A DNA stretch of 64,000 nucleotides. Source: Portibacter lacus (GTDB taxonomy: Bacteria > Bacteroidota > Bacteroidia > Chitinophagales > Saprospiraceae). Positions 8,504 to 19,381 of this stretch are shown here, piece by piece. A program made the position numbers and the translations under genes. The notes under the pieces are model-generated. The model searched no databases and had not been told where the DNA came from. It worked only from the letters and a program-made list of their open reading frames with translations. Position 1 is the first letter of the stretch. Every line of letters starts with the position of its first letter. Location: assembly GCF_021533215.1 (NCBI RefSeq), contig NZ_JAJNKA010000006.1, forward strand, positions 124,001 to 188,000, written 5' to 3'.

Positions 8504-9559
8504 ATGAAAGGTATTTGGTGGAAAGGTTTAGGAGTTTTATTAATGCTTTATGTAATTATCGTTGGATTTTTAATGCCATTACGGCCAGGAATTACAACTG
8601 CATTTCCTCAAAATATTAAGTCTGGAGAAACTTCAGTGATCACGGCCTCGACTTATAACGCGAGGTTAGAAACCCTTTCAGCAAGTGATTTAAGAGCTTG
8701 GTTGGTAAGAGATACGACTTATATTCTACAAGCACAAAGCGTCAAAATTTCTGGTGACCAAAGTGTGGATGTAACATTCGATGTGCCCGAAAATCTACCA
8801 GTTGATGAGGAAGTACTAGATTTCTCTTTAGTTCTGGATGCACCAGAAATGGGGAGCATCGTATTACCATATAGTATTTTCATTGCGAAGAAAGGAAGTG
8901 ATCTAAGTTCTGGAATGACAGCGTGGACATCAGATAGTCTTGGTAAGTTAAATAAGCATAAAGGATTAGCAATTCCATTCAGGAACCTTTTATTCGAGAC
9001 TTTAAGAAATACTTATTTTCACGTAAGCCTCTGGTTTTCCATGTTTATCCTCTTTCTTATTTCAGTTATTTATAGTATTAAGTTTCTCAGAAAGAGAGAG
9101 CCATATTTTGATAATGTTGCAAGTAGCCTAGTAGAAGTAGGAACCTTGTTTGGAATTTTAGGTTTAGCTACTGGTGCTTTGTGGGCTAAGAATACGTGGG
9201 GGACATATTGGACAACGGATGTGAAACTTAATATGGCAGCAGTATCGATGATGATTTATGCGGCTTATTTAGTATTGAGATCTAGTATTAAGGATGGCGA
9301 TAAAAAGGCAATAATCTCTTCTAGTTACAATATATTTGCTTTCTTTATCATTGTTCCATTGATCTTTGTAATACCGAGGTTAACGGATAGTTTACACCCA
9401 GGTAATGGAGGAAATCCAGGCTTCGGTGGTGAAGATATGGATAACACAATGAGGATGGTTTTCTATCCCGCAATTATTGCATTCACGTTGATCGGATTAT
9501 GGATGTCAAATTTGATGATAAGATATAAGAAATTAAGAAATAGAATCGATGAAATATAA
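8504..9559 (+). CDS. ccsA: Heme-handling membrane protein CcsA/CcmC
   Basis: A 351-residue protein of the CcmC/CcsA family. The tryptophan-rich heme-handling motif lies at 227-239 (WAKNTWGTYWTTD). H173 and H298 are spaced like the two axial heme ligands of CcmC. It is longer than proteobacterial CcmC (about 240 residues) because residues 25-150 form an extra, mostly beta, periplasmic domain between the first membrane segment and the core. The usual final Trp before Asp in the motif is Thr here, which I believe is common in this phylum. It overlaps the ccmD-like gene by 11 bp. Confidence 0.85.
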   Translation: MKGIWWKGLGVLLMLYVIIVGFLMPLRPGITTAFPQNIKSGETSVITASTYNARLETLSASDLRAWLVRDTTYILQAQSVKISGDQSVDVTFDVPENLPVDEEVLDFSLVLDAPEMGSIVLPYSIFIAKKGSDLSSGMTAWTSDSLGKLNKHKGLAIPFRNLLFETLRNTYFHVSLWFSMFILFLISVIYSIKFLRKREPYFDNVASSLVEVGTLFGILGLATGALWAKNTWGTYWTTDVKLNMAAVSMMIYAAYLVLRSSIKDGDKKAIISSSYNIFAFFIIVPLIFVIPRLTDSLHPGNGGNPGFGGEDMDNTMRMVFYPAIIAFTLIGLWMSNLMIRYKKLRNRIDEI

Positions 9560-9764
9560 ATTACTATTAGTTTTAGCAATAATAAGCATGAGTATTAATA
9601 CTGCTTTTGCACACGGTGATGGACCTGACTTTTTTAGAAGTATAGGAAAGATTTATGTGGTCGTAGGCGTGATGGTGATCACCTTCATAGGAATTACTTG
9701 TTTTTTAATATATATAGATCGGAAAATTAAAAAAATCGAAAACGAAATCTCAAGCCACAATTAG
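9549..9764 (+). CDS. CcmD-like small membrane protein
   Basis: A 71-residue protein. A hydrophobic N-terminus (possibly a signal peptide ending in TAFAHG) is followed by one membrane segment (VVVGVMVITFIGITCFLIY) and a charged tail (DRKIKKIENE). The layout and the position straight after ccmB-ccsA match Bacteroidota CcmD-like proteins, small partners of CcmC in heme delivery. It overlaps ccsA by 11 bp and lies 22 bp before the glutamate dehydrogenase gene. Confidence 0.75.
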   Translation: MKYKLLLVLAIISMSINTAFAHGDGPDFFRSIGKIYVVVGVMVITFIGITCFLIYIDRKIKKIENEISSHN

Positions 9765-9786
9765 ATTTCAATAAAACAAATTACAA

Positions 9787-11208
9787 ATGAAAGGAGAAAA
9801 ACAAGCCGCTTTTTACCAAAGTGTGCTAAACAGTTTCGACAAAGCTGCGGCTTTAACGGATTTGCCTAAAGGACTTTTGTCTCATATTAGGGAGTGTAAT
9901 GCTGTCTATCAAATGAGGTTTCCTGTAAAGATTAACAACCAAATTCAAGTGATCGAAGCTTACAGGGTTCAGCATTCTCAACACAGAACGCCAACAAAAG
10001 GTGGAATTAGGTTTTCAAGTCATGTGAATCAAGATGAGGTTATGGCACTTGCAACATTAATGACCTTTAAGTGTGCATTAGTGGATGTACCATTCGGTGG
10101 TGCAAAAGGAGGAGTGAAAATTAGCCCAAGAAAATACACACCTGAACAACTTGAAAAAATTACCAGAAGATATACTACGGAATTAATCCGTAAAAACTTT
10201 ATCGGAGCTTCATTAGATGTTCCAGCTCCTGATTACGGGACTGGAGCTAGAGAAATGGCTTGGATTTTAGATACTTACAATACTTTCAAGATTGGAGATA
10301 TAGATGGTCTCGCTTGTGTTACAGGAAAGCCAGTGTCTCAAGGTGGAATTAGAGGAAGAACAGAAGCTACTGGAAGAGGTGTTTTTTACGGTTTACGTGA
10401 ATTGTTACTTCAGAAAGATGAAATGGAAGCAATCGGTCTAACTCCTGGTATTTCAGGAAAAAGAATGGTTGTTCAAGGATTAGGAAATGTTGGATCTTAT
10501 GCTGCAACGATTTCTCAGAATGAAGGAGGAGCGGTTATCGTAGGTGTTTCAGAAATAGAAGGAACCATTTACAATAAGGATGGAATGGATATCGATAAGG
10601 TTTTAAGATATAGAAAAGAACACGGTACGATGATCGGGTTTCCAGGATCTACTAAACTAGAAGATCGAAATGGATGGTTGAGCATTGATTGTGACGTTTT
10701 AGTTCCTGCAGCATTAGAAAGTCAAATTCGAATCGATAACGCACATTTAGTAAAAGCTAAAATTATTGCAGAAGCAGCAAATGGTCCTGTAACGGATGAA
10801 GCCGAAGCAATACTCTTAGAAAAAGGTGTCATTATTCTACCAGATATGTTCTTAAATGCAGGTGGTGTAACGGTATCGTATTTTGAGTGGTTGAAAAACC
10901 TATCTCATATGCGTTTCGGAAGAATGGAAAAAAGATATAATCAGAATACCTATGAAAGCCTTGTTAACTTAGTTGAGAAAACAACTGGTAAAGTTATCGG
11001 CAAGAGAGAACGACAAGTCATTGCAAGAGGAGCAGATGAGGTGGATTTGGTACGGTCTGGTTTAGAAGAAACGATGATTAACTCTTTTTATCAAATCAGA
11101 GAATTGAAAAATAGAAGGAAAAAAGTGAATGATTATAGATCTGCAGCATTTGTAACTGCATTAAATAAGATCTCCAGTGATTATTTAAGTATGGGGGTTT
11201 TCCCATAA
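9787..11208 (+). CDS. Glu/Leu/Phe/Val dehydrogenase family (glutamate dehydrogenase)
   Basis: A 473-residue amino-acid dehydrogenase, probably glutamate dehydrogenase. The substrate region holds TPTKGGIRFS (68-77) and the catalytic-lysine motif GGAKGGVKISP (104-114). The Rossmann dinucleotide motif QGLGNVGSYA lies near 230-240. It would convert glutamate to 2-oxoglutarate and ammonia in the cytoplasm. Glutamate rather than branched-chain specificity is inferred from length and overall pattern. It follows the ccmB-ccsA-ccmD genes by 22 bp and is probably cotranscribed, although no functional link is obvious. An Lrp-family regulator gene follows after 276 bp. Confidence 0.88.
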   Translation: MKGEKQAAFYQSVLNSFDKAAALTDLPKGLLSHIRECNAVYQMRFPVKINNQIQVIEAYRVQHSQHRTPTKGGIRFSSHVNQDEVMALATLMTFKCALVDVPFGGAKGGVKISPRKYTPEQLEKITRRYTTELIRKNFIGASLDVPAPDYGTGAREMAWILDTYNTFKIGDIDGLACVTGKPVSQGGIRGRTEATGRGVFYGLRELLLQKDEMEAIGLTPGISGKRMVVQGLGNVGSYAATISQNEGGAVIVGVSEIEGTIYNKDGMDIDKVLRYRKEHGTMIGFPGSTKLEDRNGWLSIDCDVLVPAALESQIRIDNAHLVKAKIIAEAANGPVTDEAEAILLEKGVIILPDMFLNAGGVTVSYFEWLKNLSHMRFGRMEKRYNQNTYESLVNLVEKTTGKVIGKRERQVIARGADEVDLVRSGLEETMINSFYQIRELKNRRKKVNDYRSAAFVTALNKISSDYLSMGVFP

Positions 11209-11332
11209 TTATCATTTGGCATTTTCTTTTATACTCAATTGTATGATAACGCGGGTTAATTTCTAGCGGTCGTTGCCTTTTATCTAAGGCTGTAGAATTA
11301 ATTGAAAAGTTTAAAATATCATTTATATAATG

Positions 11333-11402
11333 TGTGTTAAATGTTTTTTTGAGACAAAATTGTCCTTATTTAGGATGGTCTACAATTAAACTTTTAACAC
11401 AT
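11333..11402. promoter_or_regulatory. Long inverted repeat upstream of the Lrp gene
   Basis: TGTGTTAAA (11333-11341) is mirrored by TTTAACACA (11393-11401). A second small palindrome, GACAA-AA-TTGTC, lies inside at 11353-11364. Lrp/AsnC proteins bind inverted repeats and often control their own gene, so this is a candidate operator. Confidence 0.35.
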
Positions 11403-11430
11403 ATTTATCACCGTTTAAAATATTATTTGT

Positions 11431-11438
11431 TAAATTTG
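11431..11438 (+). promoter_or_regulatory. -7 box TAAATTTG for the Lrp gene
   Basis: Exact TAnnTTTG match 46 bp upstream of the start codon. It lies just downstream of the inverted repeat at 11333-11402. Confidence 0.45.
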
Positions 11439-11484
11439 CACTCTTTAAAAATAATGTTTTTCGTAAAAATGTAAATTATCGGAT

Positions 11485-11961
11485 ATGCCAGATATGAAGT
11501 TAGACAAAATCGATCTCCAAATATTAAAGCTGCTACAAGAAAATAGTAAAATTACAAATTTAGACTTGTCTAAGAAAATAGGATTATCTCCTGCACCTAC
11601 CTTAGAAAGAGTAAAAAAATTAGAGCAGTCCGGTGTTATAAAATCTTATCACGCGAAAGTAGATGCTGTAGCTATAGGATTAAATGTTAGAACTTTTGCG
11701 CTAGTGAACTTAGCTTGGCAAAAAGAAAATGCACTGGATAATTTCTTAGAAAAGATCAAAAATATAGATGAAATTACGGAATGTTACATCATAACTGGTG
11801 ATGCAGATTTCTTAATGAAAATTGTTTGTAAGGATCTTCCATCATATGAGCAGTTGTTGTTTAAAACATTGTCTCAGATAGATGAAATAGAAAGAATTAA
11901 ATCGTTAATGACTTTATCAAAAGTGAAGAAAGATAAAGTATTACCTTTTGATTACGAATAA
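11485..11961 (+). CDS. Lrp/AsnC-family transcriptional regulator
   Basis: A 158-residue regulator. Residues 4-60 form the winged helix-turn-helix (LDKIDLQILKLLQENSKI, then LSKKIGLSPAPTLERVKKLEQSGVI). Residues 70-150 form the RAM amino-acid sensing domain (ECYIITGDADFLMKIV). It probably senses an amino acid and controls metabolic genes. The neighbouring glutamate dehydrogenase is a possible target. A second ATG at 11494 would give a start closer to the family norm (MKLDKIDLQIL). It ends before a strong terminator. Confidence 0.9.
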   Translation: MPDMKLDKIDLQILKLLQENSKITNLDLSKKIGLSPAPTLERVKKLEQSGVIKSYHAKVDAVAIGLNVRTFALVNLAWQKENALDNFLEKIKNIDEITECYIITGDADFLMKIVCKDLPSYEQLLFKTLSQIDEIERIKSLMTLSKVKKDKVLPFDYE

Positions 11962-12026
11962 TAAGAATTAAACTTGAATATAAAAGCGAATATGCACACC
12001 GCATAAAAGGTTATATTCGATATATT

Positions 12027-12064
12027 GAAAAAAGAGATCTTTTTTAGAAAAGATCTCTTTTTTT
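12027..12064 (+). terminator. Intrinsic terminator after the Lrp gene
   Basis: AAAAGAGATCTTTT and AAAAGATCTCTTTT pair around a short loop, with a T-run at the end. The A/T arms make it nearly symmetric. It separates the Lrp gene from the traB-gldC pair. Confidence 0.85.
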
Positions 12065-12078
12065 AACAAGCCATAAAT

Positions 12079-12858
12079 ATGCAGCAATCTCTTTTGTGGA
12101 AACTTTCAAAAGAGGGTCATCATGACTCCTTTCTTTTTGGAACTATGCATGTGAAAAGCCAACGTGTTTTTACTAGGTTAACGCAGTTAAAGGAGTTAAT
12201 TCTTGAATCTGATTTATTTATTGCAGAGTATAACTTAGATAACATACAGTTTGTACAGCACGCTGAAGACTTACTGATACCAGATGGGAAATCCCTGAGT
12301 GATTTAATCGGAGAGAAGAAATTTCGTAAGATTCATAAGATTATTGAAAAGTCTTTCAAGGTGGATTTACGTCAATTTGAATATTACCTACCTTTATTAA
12401 TCGTTAATATTATTGGGGAAGCGATACTCACTAAAGACTATCATCTGCCATTAGATATCTTTCTGTGGAATTTTGCGAAGGAAAGTGAGAAAGAGCTAGA
12501 CGGAGTAGAAACTTATGCATCTCAGCAGCAAATAATGCAAGCTATCAAGATGAAGGATCAACTTAAAATGGTTAAGGATATCTCTAAGAGGCCTTACATC
12601 TATAGAAAGAATATTCTGAAAATGGCGAAGTGGTATGAAGAAGAAAGCATTAATTTGCTATATAAAAACGGGAAGAAGTCCCTTGGGAAGTATAAGCACA
12701 TACTATTGAAAAAAAGGAATTTCATAATGGCCGATCGATTTGAAGAATTAACTTTAAATCAAAAGTCGTTTATGGCAGTAGGTGCAGGTCATTTAGCTGG
12801 ACAACATGGAATATTGAAATTATTAAAAGATAAAGGCTGGAAATTAAAAGCGATATGA
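12079..12858 (+). CDS. TraB/GumN family protein
   Basis: A 259-residue protein of the TraB/GumN family. It begins LLWKLSKEG..SFLFGTMHV, the conserved GTMHV motif near residues 20-25, and ends with the paired GxGHLxGxxGILxLLKxxGW motif (GAGHLAGQHGILKLLKDKGW). The family is related to the erythromycin esterase/Tiki metalloprotease fold, with conserved His/Glu residues that may bind metal. No signal peptide is seen, so it is probably cytoplasmic. Substrate unknown. It starts 14 bp after the Lrp terminator, and its stop overlaps the gldC start by 4 bp. Confidence 0.85.
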   Translation: MQQSLLWKLSKEGHHDSFLFGTMHVKSQRVFTRLTQLKELILESDLFIAEYNLDNIQFVQHAEDLLIPDGKSLSDLIGEKKFRKIHKIIEKSFKVDLRQFEYYLPLLIVNIIGEAILTKDYHLPLDIFLWNFAKESEKELDGVETYASQQQIMQAIKMKDQLKMVKDISKRPYIYRKNILKMAKWYEEESINLLYKNGKKSLGKYKHILLKKRNFIMADRFEELTLNQKSFMAVGAGHLAGQHGILKLLKDKGWKLKAI

Positions 12859-13202
12859 GTGAAATAAAGAAAAAATCAACGATCACGGTACAGATAGGCT
12901 TAGATGAAGACAATGTACCTGCAGAAATTCATTGGAAGGCAGATGATGGTAAGAATGAAATGGAGCCTTGTAAAGCGATGCTTCTGTCATTATTTGATGA
13001 AGATAAATTAGATACGATCAAGTTGGATTTGTGGACAAAAAGTATGCAAGTCGATGAGATGGATAGATTTATGTTTCAAACATTAAGAGGACTTGCAGAT
13101 ACATATTTTAAAGCAACTCAGAATTCAGACCTAGCTAATCAATTTGGAAACTTTGTTCACTATTTTGGTCAAAGTACAGGACTTCTTGAAAAAGAAGAGT
13201 AG
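12855..13202 (+). CDS. gldC: Gliding motility protein GldC
   Basis: A 115-residue soluble protein matching GldC, with the start KKSTITVQIGLDEDNVPAEIHWKADD and the central DLWTKSMQVDEMDRFMFQTLRGLADTYFKAT. GldC is encoded widely in Bacteroidota. In Flavobacterium it supports gliding but is not strictly essential, and its biochemical role is unknown. Translation is coupled to traB/gumN through an ATGA overlap. No other gld gene is in the window. Confidence 0.9.
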   Translation: MSEIKKKSTITVQIGLDEDNVPAEIHWKADDGKNEMEPCKAMLLSLFDEDKLDTIKLDLWTKSMQVDEMDRFMFQTLRGLADTYFKATQNSDLANQFGNFVHYFGQSTGLLEKEE

Positions 13203-13283
13203 GGGAGTATGCTTGAAATAATGCTCTTTTAATAACTGATAAGGCTTCCCTTATTCAGTCGAATACAAGTGAAAACATGTTTG

Positions 13284-13315
13284 TAACTAATTTGGTGAAA
13301 TCATCATATTAGTTA
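13284..13315. promoter_or_regulatory. Inverted repeat TAACTAAT-N16-ATTAGTTA
   Basis: A perfect 8-bp inverted repeat ends 22 bp before the -7 box of the S24 repressor gene. A 10-bp palindrome, AAACATGTTT (13273-13282), lies next to it. Position suggests an operator for autoregulation; this is an inference. Confidence 0.4.
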
Positions 13316-13336
13316 TATTTTATATATATATTTTAT

Positions 13337-13344
13337 TACATTTG
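13337..13344 (+). promoter_or_regulatory. -7 box TACATTTG for the S24 repressor gene
   Basis: Exact TAnnTTTG match. It overlaps a possible TTG start at 13342 and so argues for translation from the ATG at 13366, with a leader of about 15 bases. Confidence 0.55.
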
Positions 13345-13365
13345 GACTATATATATAAATATAAT

Positions 13366-14208
13366 ATGAATAGTGTTGTAACTCAAAGGTTTATAAAGTG
13401 TCATGATCGTTTGTTAGCATCGAATATGGTGAGATCTAGTCGCCAATTTGCTATGTCTCTCGATTATTTGCCCCAGAGTTTAAGCGAAATAGTGAAAGGG
13501 AGACGAGATGTAACGATCGAAGTTCTTCGTAAAGCAATAGAAGTATACGATCTAAATGCCGATTATTTATTTTCTGGCAGAGGTGAAATGTTTGCGAATG
13601 ATCATGCTAAGAAAGATTACGTACTTACCGTAGTCACAGATAATGCCCAGGAAGAAAAGATTGTACACATCCCTATACCAGCACAAGCTGGTTACGGAGG
13701 GCAACTGATGGATCCTTCATATTTTACAGATTTAGAAACTTACAGCTTACCAGAATTCAATAATAGCCGAGGTACTTTTCGATCGTTCTCAGTTTCTGGT
13801 GACAGCATGGAACCTACTTTATTCGAAGGTGATAAAATCGTATGTAGTTATATAGAAAGAGATCAATGGCATTCTAGTGTGAAAAATGGTTACGTTTATG
13901 TAGTTATTACTCAGCATGATGTACTTGTGAAGCGTATTGAAAATAACATTGCGAAAAGAGCCAGTGTTACCCTTATTTCGGATAATTCATTTTATGAGGA
14001 TAGAGTAATTGCTATCAATGACGTCCTTGAAATTTGGTATATTAAAGTTAAAATAAGTCCGTTTATGCCCTCACCTTCTAATGTAAGGAATGGATTCAGT
14101 GATGATGTGGAATTATTGCGAAATACCATAGATGACCAATCAGAATTGATCAAAGATCTAAGTGCGACGATACAGAAATTATTAAAACAAAACAGAGTAA
14201 GAGTATGA
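13366..14208 (+). CDS. LexA/CI-like repressor (HTH plus S24 peptidase domain)
   Basis: A 280-residue regulator. The N-terminal 70 residues form a helix-turn-helix of XRE type (RSSRQFAMSLDYLPQSLSEI). Residues 100-225 form an S24 LexA-like domain with nucleophile S147 (SGDSMEPT) and general-base K189 (VLVKRIE). An Ala-Gly pair at 108-109 (AQAGYGG) resembles the LexA/CI self-cleavage site. The last 40 residues look like a coiled coil. It may repress SOS or stress genes and be inactivated by RecA-stimulated cleavage, but its targets are unknown. An upstream in-frame TTG (13342) is rejected because it falls in the promoter box. It overlaps the next gene by 4 bp. Confidence 0.82.
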   Translation: MNSVVTQRFIKCHDRLLASNMVRSSRQFAMSLDYLPQSLSEIVKGRRDVTIEVLRKAIEVYDLNADYLFSGRGEMFANDHAKKDYVLTVVTDNAQEEKIVHIPIPAQAGYGGQLMDPSYFTDLETYSLPEFNNSRGTFRSFSVSGDSMEPTLFEGDKIVCSYIERDQWHSSVKNGYVYVVITQHDVLVKRIENNIAKRASVTLISDNSFYEDRVIAINDVLEIWYIKVKISPFMPSPSNVRNGFSDDVELLRNTIDDQSELIKDLSATIQKLLKQNRVRV

Positions 14209-14429
14209 GTTTTAAAATAGTAGGAACTGCAAAATATATGGACCTTGGAACTGGTTTCTGGGGGATTGTTTCTGATGATGGAAATGAATACTTACCAATG
14301 CCAATGCCGGATCAGTTGAAATTAGACGGTCATAAGGTGGAATGCAAAGCTGTAAAAATAGACGCAATGAATATGTTCATGTGGGGTGAACCTGTGCGAA
14401 TTGTTTCCTTTAAGACGCTGAATCCTTAG
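14205..14429 (+). CDS. Small conserved-looking protein, unknown
   Basis: A 74-residue, beta-rich soluble protein with no signal or membrane segment. Features include GTGFWGIVSDDGNEYLPM and a Met-rich stretch. I do not recognise the family. It starts within an ATGA overlap with the S24 repressor gene, so the two are probably made together, and it may work with or modulate that repressor. Its stop overlaps the convergent Rof-like gene by 4 bp. Confidence 0.65.
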   Translation: MSFKIVGTAKYMDLGTGFWGIVSDDGNEYLPMPMPDQLKLDGHKVECKAVKIDAMNMFMWGEPVRIVSFKTLNP

Positions 14430-14683
14430 ATCGAACAACGCTTTTCGTCTACATGGCCATTTATAGATATTACATCATCCAGTCGGATCTCTAATGGATC
14501 AGAGGTGATAAGGTATTCCACTTTGTTACGCGTTTCCCAGGTAACTAGTCGTGTATTAATAAGACAGTCCGTTCCTTGACCATTTCTGTATTTCAGTTGG
14601 ACTTGATCTTTGCGAGTTGCATGAATTTCAATTAAATCTACAAAATCGCAGCCCACAGGAATGTATGAACGATTCTTTTCCAT
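14426..14683 (-). CDS. Rof (YaeO)-like Rho inhibitor candidate
   Basis: An 85-residue protein resembling Rof/YaeO. The pattern Y-I-P-V-x-C-D-F-V-D-x-I-E near the N-terminus, then a short beta barrel with a VEYL segment and IRLDDVISINGH near the end, matches the Sm-like Rof fold. In Escherichia coli Rof binds Rho and reduces transcription termination. That role here is inferred from the motif pattern only. It is convergent with the 74-residue gene (4-bp overlap) and lies 35 bp downstream of an outer-membrane protein gene on the same strand. Confidence 0.6.
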   Translation of the reverse strand: MEKNRSYIPVGCDFVDLIEIHATRKDQVQLKYRNGQGTDCLINTRLVTWETRNKVEYLITSDPLEIRLDDVISINGHVDEKRCSI

Positions 14684-14718
14684 ATGATTACAATAGGTAA
14701 TCAGTCTATATGGTTCAA

Positions 14719-15447
14719 TTAAAATCTGAAAAATCTAGCTCGACCTCCGCACACTGTTTTCGCATAATAACCTAATCCCCAGTTTAATTCGAAAACCAAC
14801 TGAACAAATGCGGGATTCGTAGAAGCATCTCCTTCTACTAAACCAAGATCAACTTGATTGTTAGCATGACCTGCTTCAGATACAAAATCTTGTAAATCGT
14901 ATCCAAGCCTAACTCCTATGATTGCAGTAAAGGCATCATCACCTGCTGCATACCATCCGAATCCTAGAATTGCTGAATAACTAATGTCATTAAAATCACC
15001 AGTAACATCTGTAAATCCAGAAGTGTTATTAGCTTGCCTAGCATTTCTAAGCCAAGAAATTCTTGGACCTATCTCTACATAATTGATGCTTCTGTTGTAT
15101 CTCAATAATGGATATAGATCTATCGAACTCCAGCGATATTCATTGATTGCTGTTTGGGTAGATAAGTCTGGCTTATAAGTGAACTGCTGTTTAAACTGGG
15201 AGTACATTCCATCTACTGTTAGGGCATAATACTCACCAAAGTTAAAACCAAACTTTGCTCCGAAAGAATAGGAACCGTTAATCTTAGGTGTATAATTAAA
15301 ACCATTCAATATGTCAGCATTCACCATCATGTTCGGTCCATAAGAACCTTTCACACCTGCATCAAGCCATAAATAAACCTTCTGAGCGGATAAACCTTGA
15401 ACCGTGAATACAAGGGCTAATCCTAAAAGTATATTCTTTAATTTCAT
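14719..15447 (-). CDS. Outer-membrane beta-barrel protein
   Basis: A 242-residue exported protein. The chosen start at 15447 gives a clean signal peptide (MKLKNILLGLALVFTVQGLSAQ). A longer in-frame start at 15546 would bury it and overlap the MOSC gene. The body is made of amphipathic strands with YALTVDGMYSQF, DLYPLLRYN, ISWLRN and FGWYAAGDD, as in outer-membrane beta-barrel (OmpA-like/PorT) families. Substrate or role unknown. It lies 40 bp downstream of the MOSC gene and 35 bp upstream of the Rof-like gene. Confidence 0.75.
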   Translation of the reverse strand: MKLKNILLGLALVFTVQGLSAQKVYLWLDAGVKGSYGPNMMVNADILNGFNYTPKINGSYSFGAKFGFNFGEYYALTVDGMYSQFKQQFTYKPDLSTQTAINEYRWSSIDLYPLLRYNRSINYVEIGPRISWLRNARQANNTSGFTDVTGDFNDISYSAILGFGWYAAGDDAFTAIIGVRLGYDLQDFVSEAGHANNQVDLGLVEGDASTNPAFVQLVFELNWGLGYYAKTVCGGRARFFRF

Positions 15448-15487
15448 TGCGTTAAATATTAAAAAAATATATAATATGTAAAAATAA

Positions 15488-16282
15488 CTAAATTTCTGAG
15501 ATCGAATCACCAACATGAATATTTCCTGAATGGAGTGCAATTGCATTCATTCCAAAATATACGTTGTTGTCTTCCTTCCTATATAATGACAATGTTTTGA
15601 GCGGTTCCACTAATTTTTTAGAAGTTTTTTGATCGATATTTACCATAACACATCTTACACACTCTTTAATCATTCTAAATTTAACTTCTCCGATAGCGAT
15701 CTTATCTAAGCCATCTTCTTGGTAGGGAAGTGAATTTTTGATGACGATATTCGGACGGAATCTTTCCATTGGAACAGGCACAATTAACCTTCTATTCAGG
15801 TCTCTTAGGGATGCTTCTGATATTATTAAATAAGGATAACCATCTGCCATACTTACTTTTGTAATTCCTGGAGGTTTAACAAGTTCTTTCGTTCTATTAC
15901 TTTTTTCCCCAGTTTTAAACAGGAATATTTTCATTCCTACGATCTCACTGAACCACAAGTGAATATCTAACAGTACTTTCCTTGCCGTAAATTCATGTTC
16001 CCAGACCCGAACGGCTTCATAGGTACCTAAGGCCGCATCATGTGGAATAAAAATGCTGTCACTTGGCTTAGATTTTTTGAAAAAATGGAATCCATTATTT
16101 TCCAGTTTTGCACCAACAAGTGCCAACTGAGGAAAATTTCTTTGGGAAATAAACTGGCCATTTTCATCTGCAAGCATCATCCTTCGATCATACTTCAGTC
16201 CCTCTTCAAGCGCCATAGCTTGATCCAGATGAATTCCTCCAGCTGATTTAATCGGATATATGATGATGTCTTTTACTTCCAT
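15488..16282 (-). CDS. MOSC domain protein (YcbX-like)
   Basis: A 264-residue protein with an N-terminal MOSC beta-barrel domain (KDIIIYPIKSAGGI and the MLADENGQFISQR segment) and a C-terminal MOSC domain (ERFRPNIVI, then ECVRCVMVNID with the conserved cysteine). MOSC proteins such as YcbX handle molybdenum-cofactor sulfur and reduce N-hydroxylated compounds. It lacks the C-terminal ferredoxin domain of E. coli YcbX, so an external reductase would be needed. It is divergent from pyrG, 110 bp away. Confidence 0.82.
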   Translation of the reverse strand: MEVKDIIIYPIKSAGGIHLDQAMALEEGLKYDRRMMLADENGQFISQRNFPQLALVGAKLENNGFHFFKKSKPSDSIFIPHDAALGTYEAVRVWEHEFTARKVLLDIHLWFSEIVGMKIFLFKTGEKSNRTKELVKPPGITKVSMADGYPYLIISEASLRDLNRRLIVPVPMERFRPNIVIKNSLPYQEDGLDKIAIGEVKFRMIKECVRCVMVNIDQKTSKKLVEPLKTLSLYRKEDNNVYFGMNAIALHSGNIHVGDSISEI

Positions 16283-16347
16283 AAGTTCATAAATAAGTAA
16301 AAATAAAATTCTTTGCTAAGTTATAGTATAAAAATGAGAAGTAACCT

Positions 16348-16355
16348 TACCTTTG
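16348..16355 (+). promoter_or_regulatory. -7 box TACCTTTG for pyrG
   Basis: Exact TAnnTTTG match, giving a predicted leader of about 30 bases before the pyrG ATG at 16393. Confidence 0.5.
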
Positions 16356-16365
16356 TATCCCGTAA

Positions 16366-19367
<3,002 letters not shown>

Positions 19368-19381
<14 letters not shown>

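Noticed and set aside
13342-13365. TTG start for the S24 repressor
   Set aside because: The TTG is part of the TACATTTG promoter box. The ATG at 13366 fits the leader length better.
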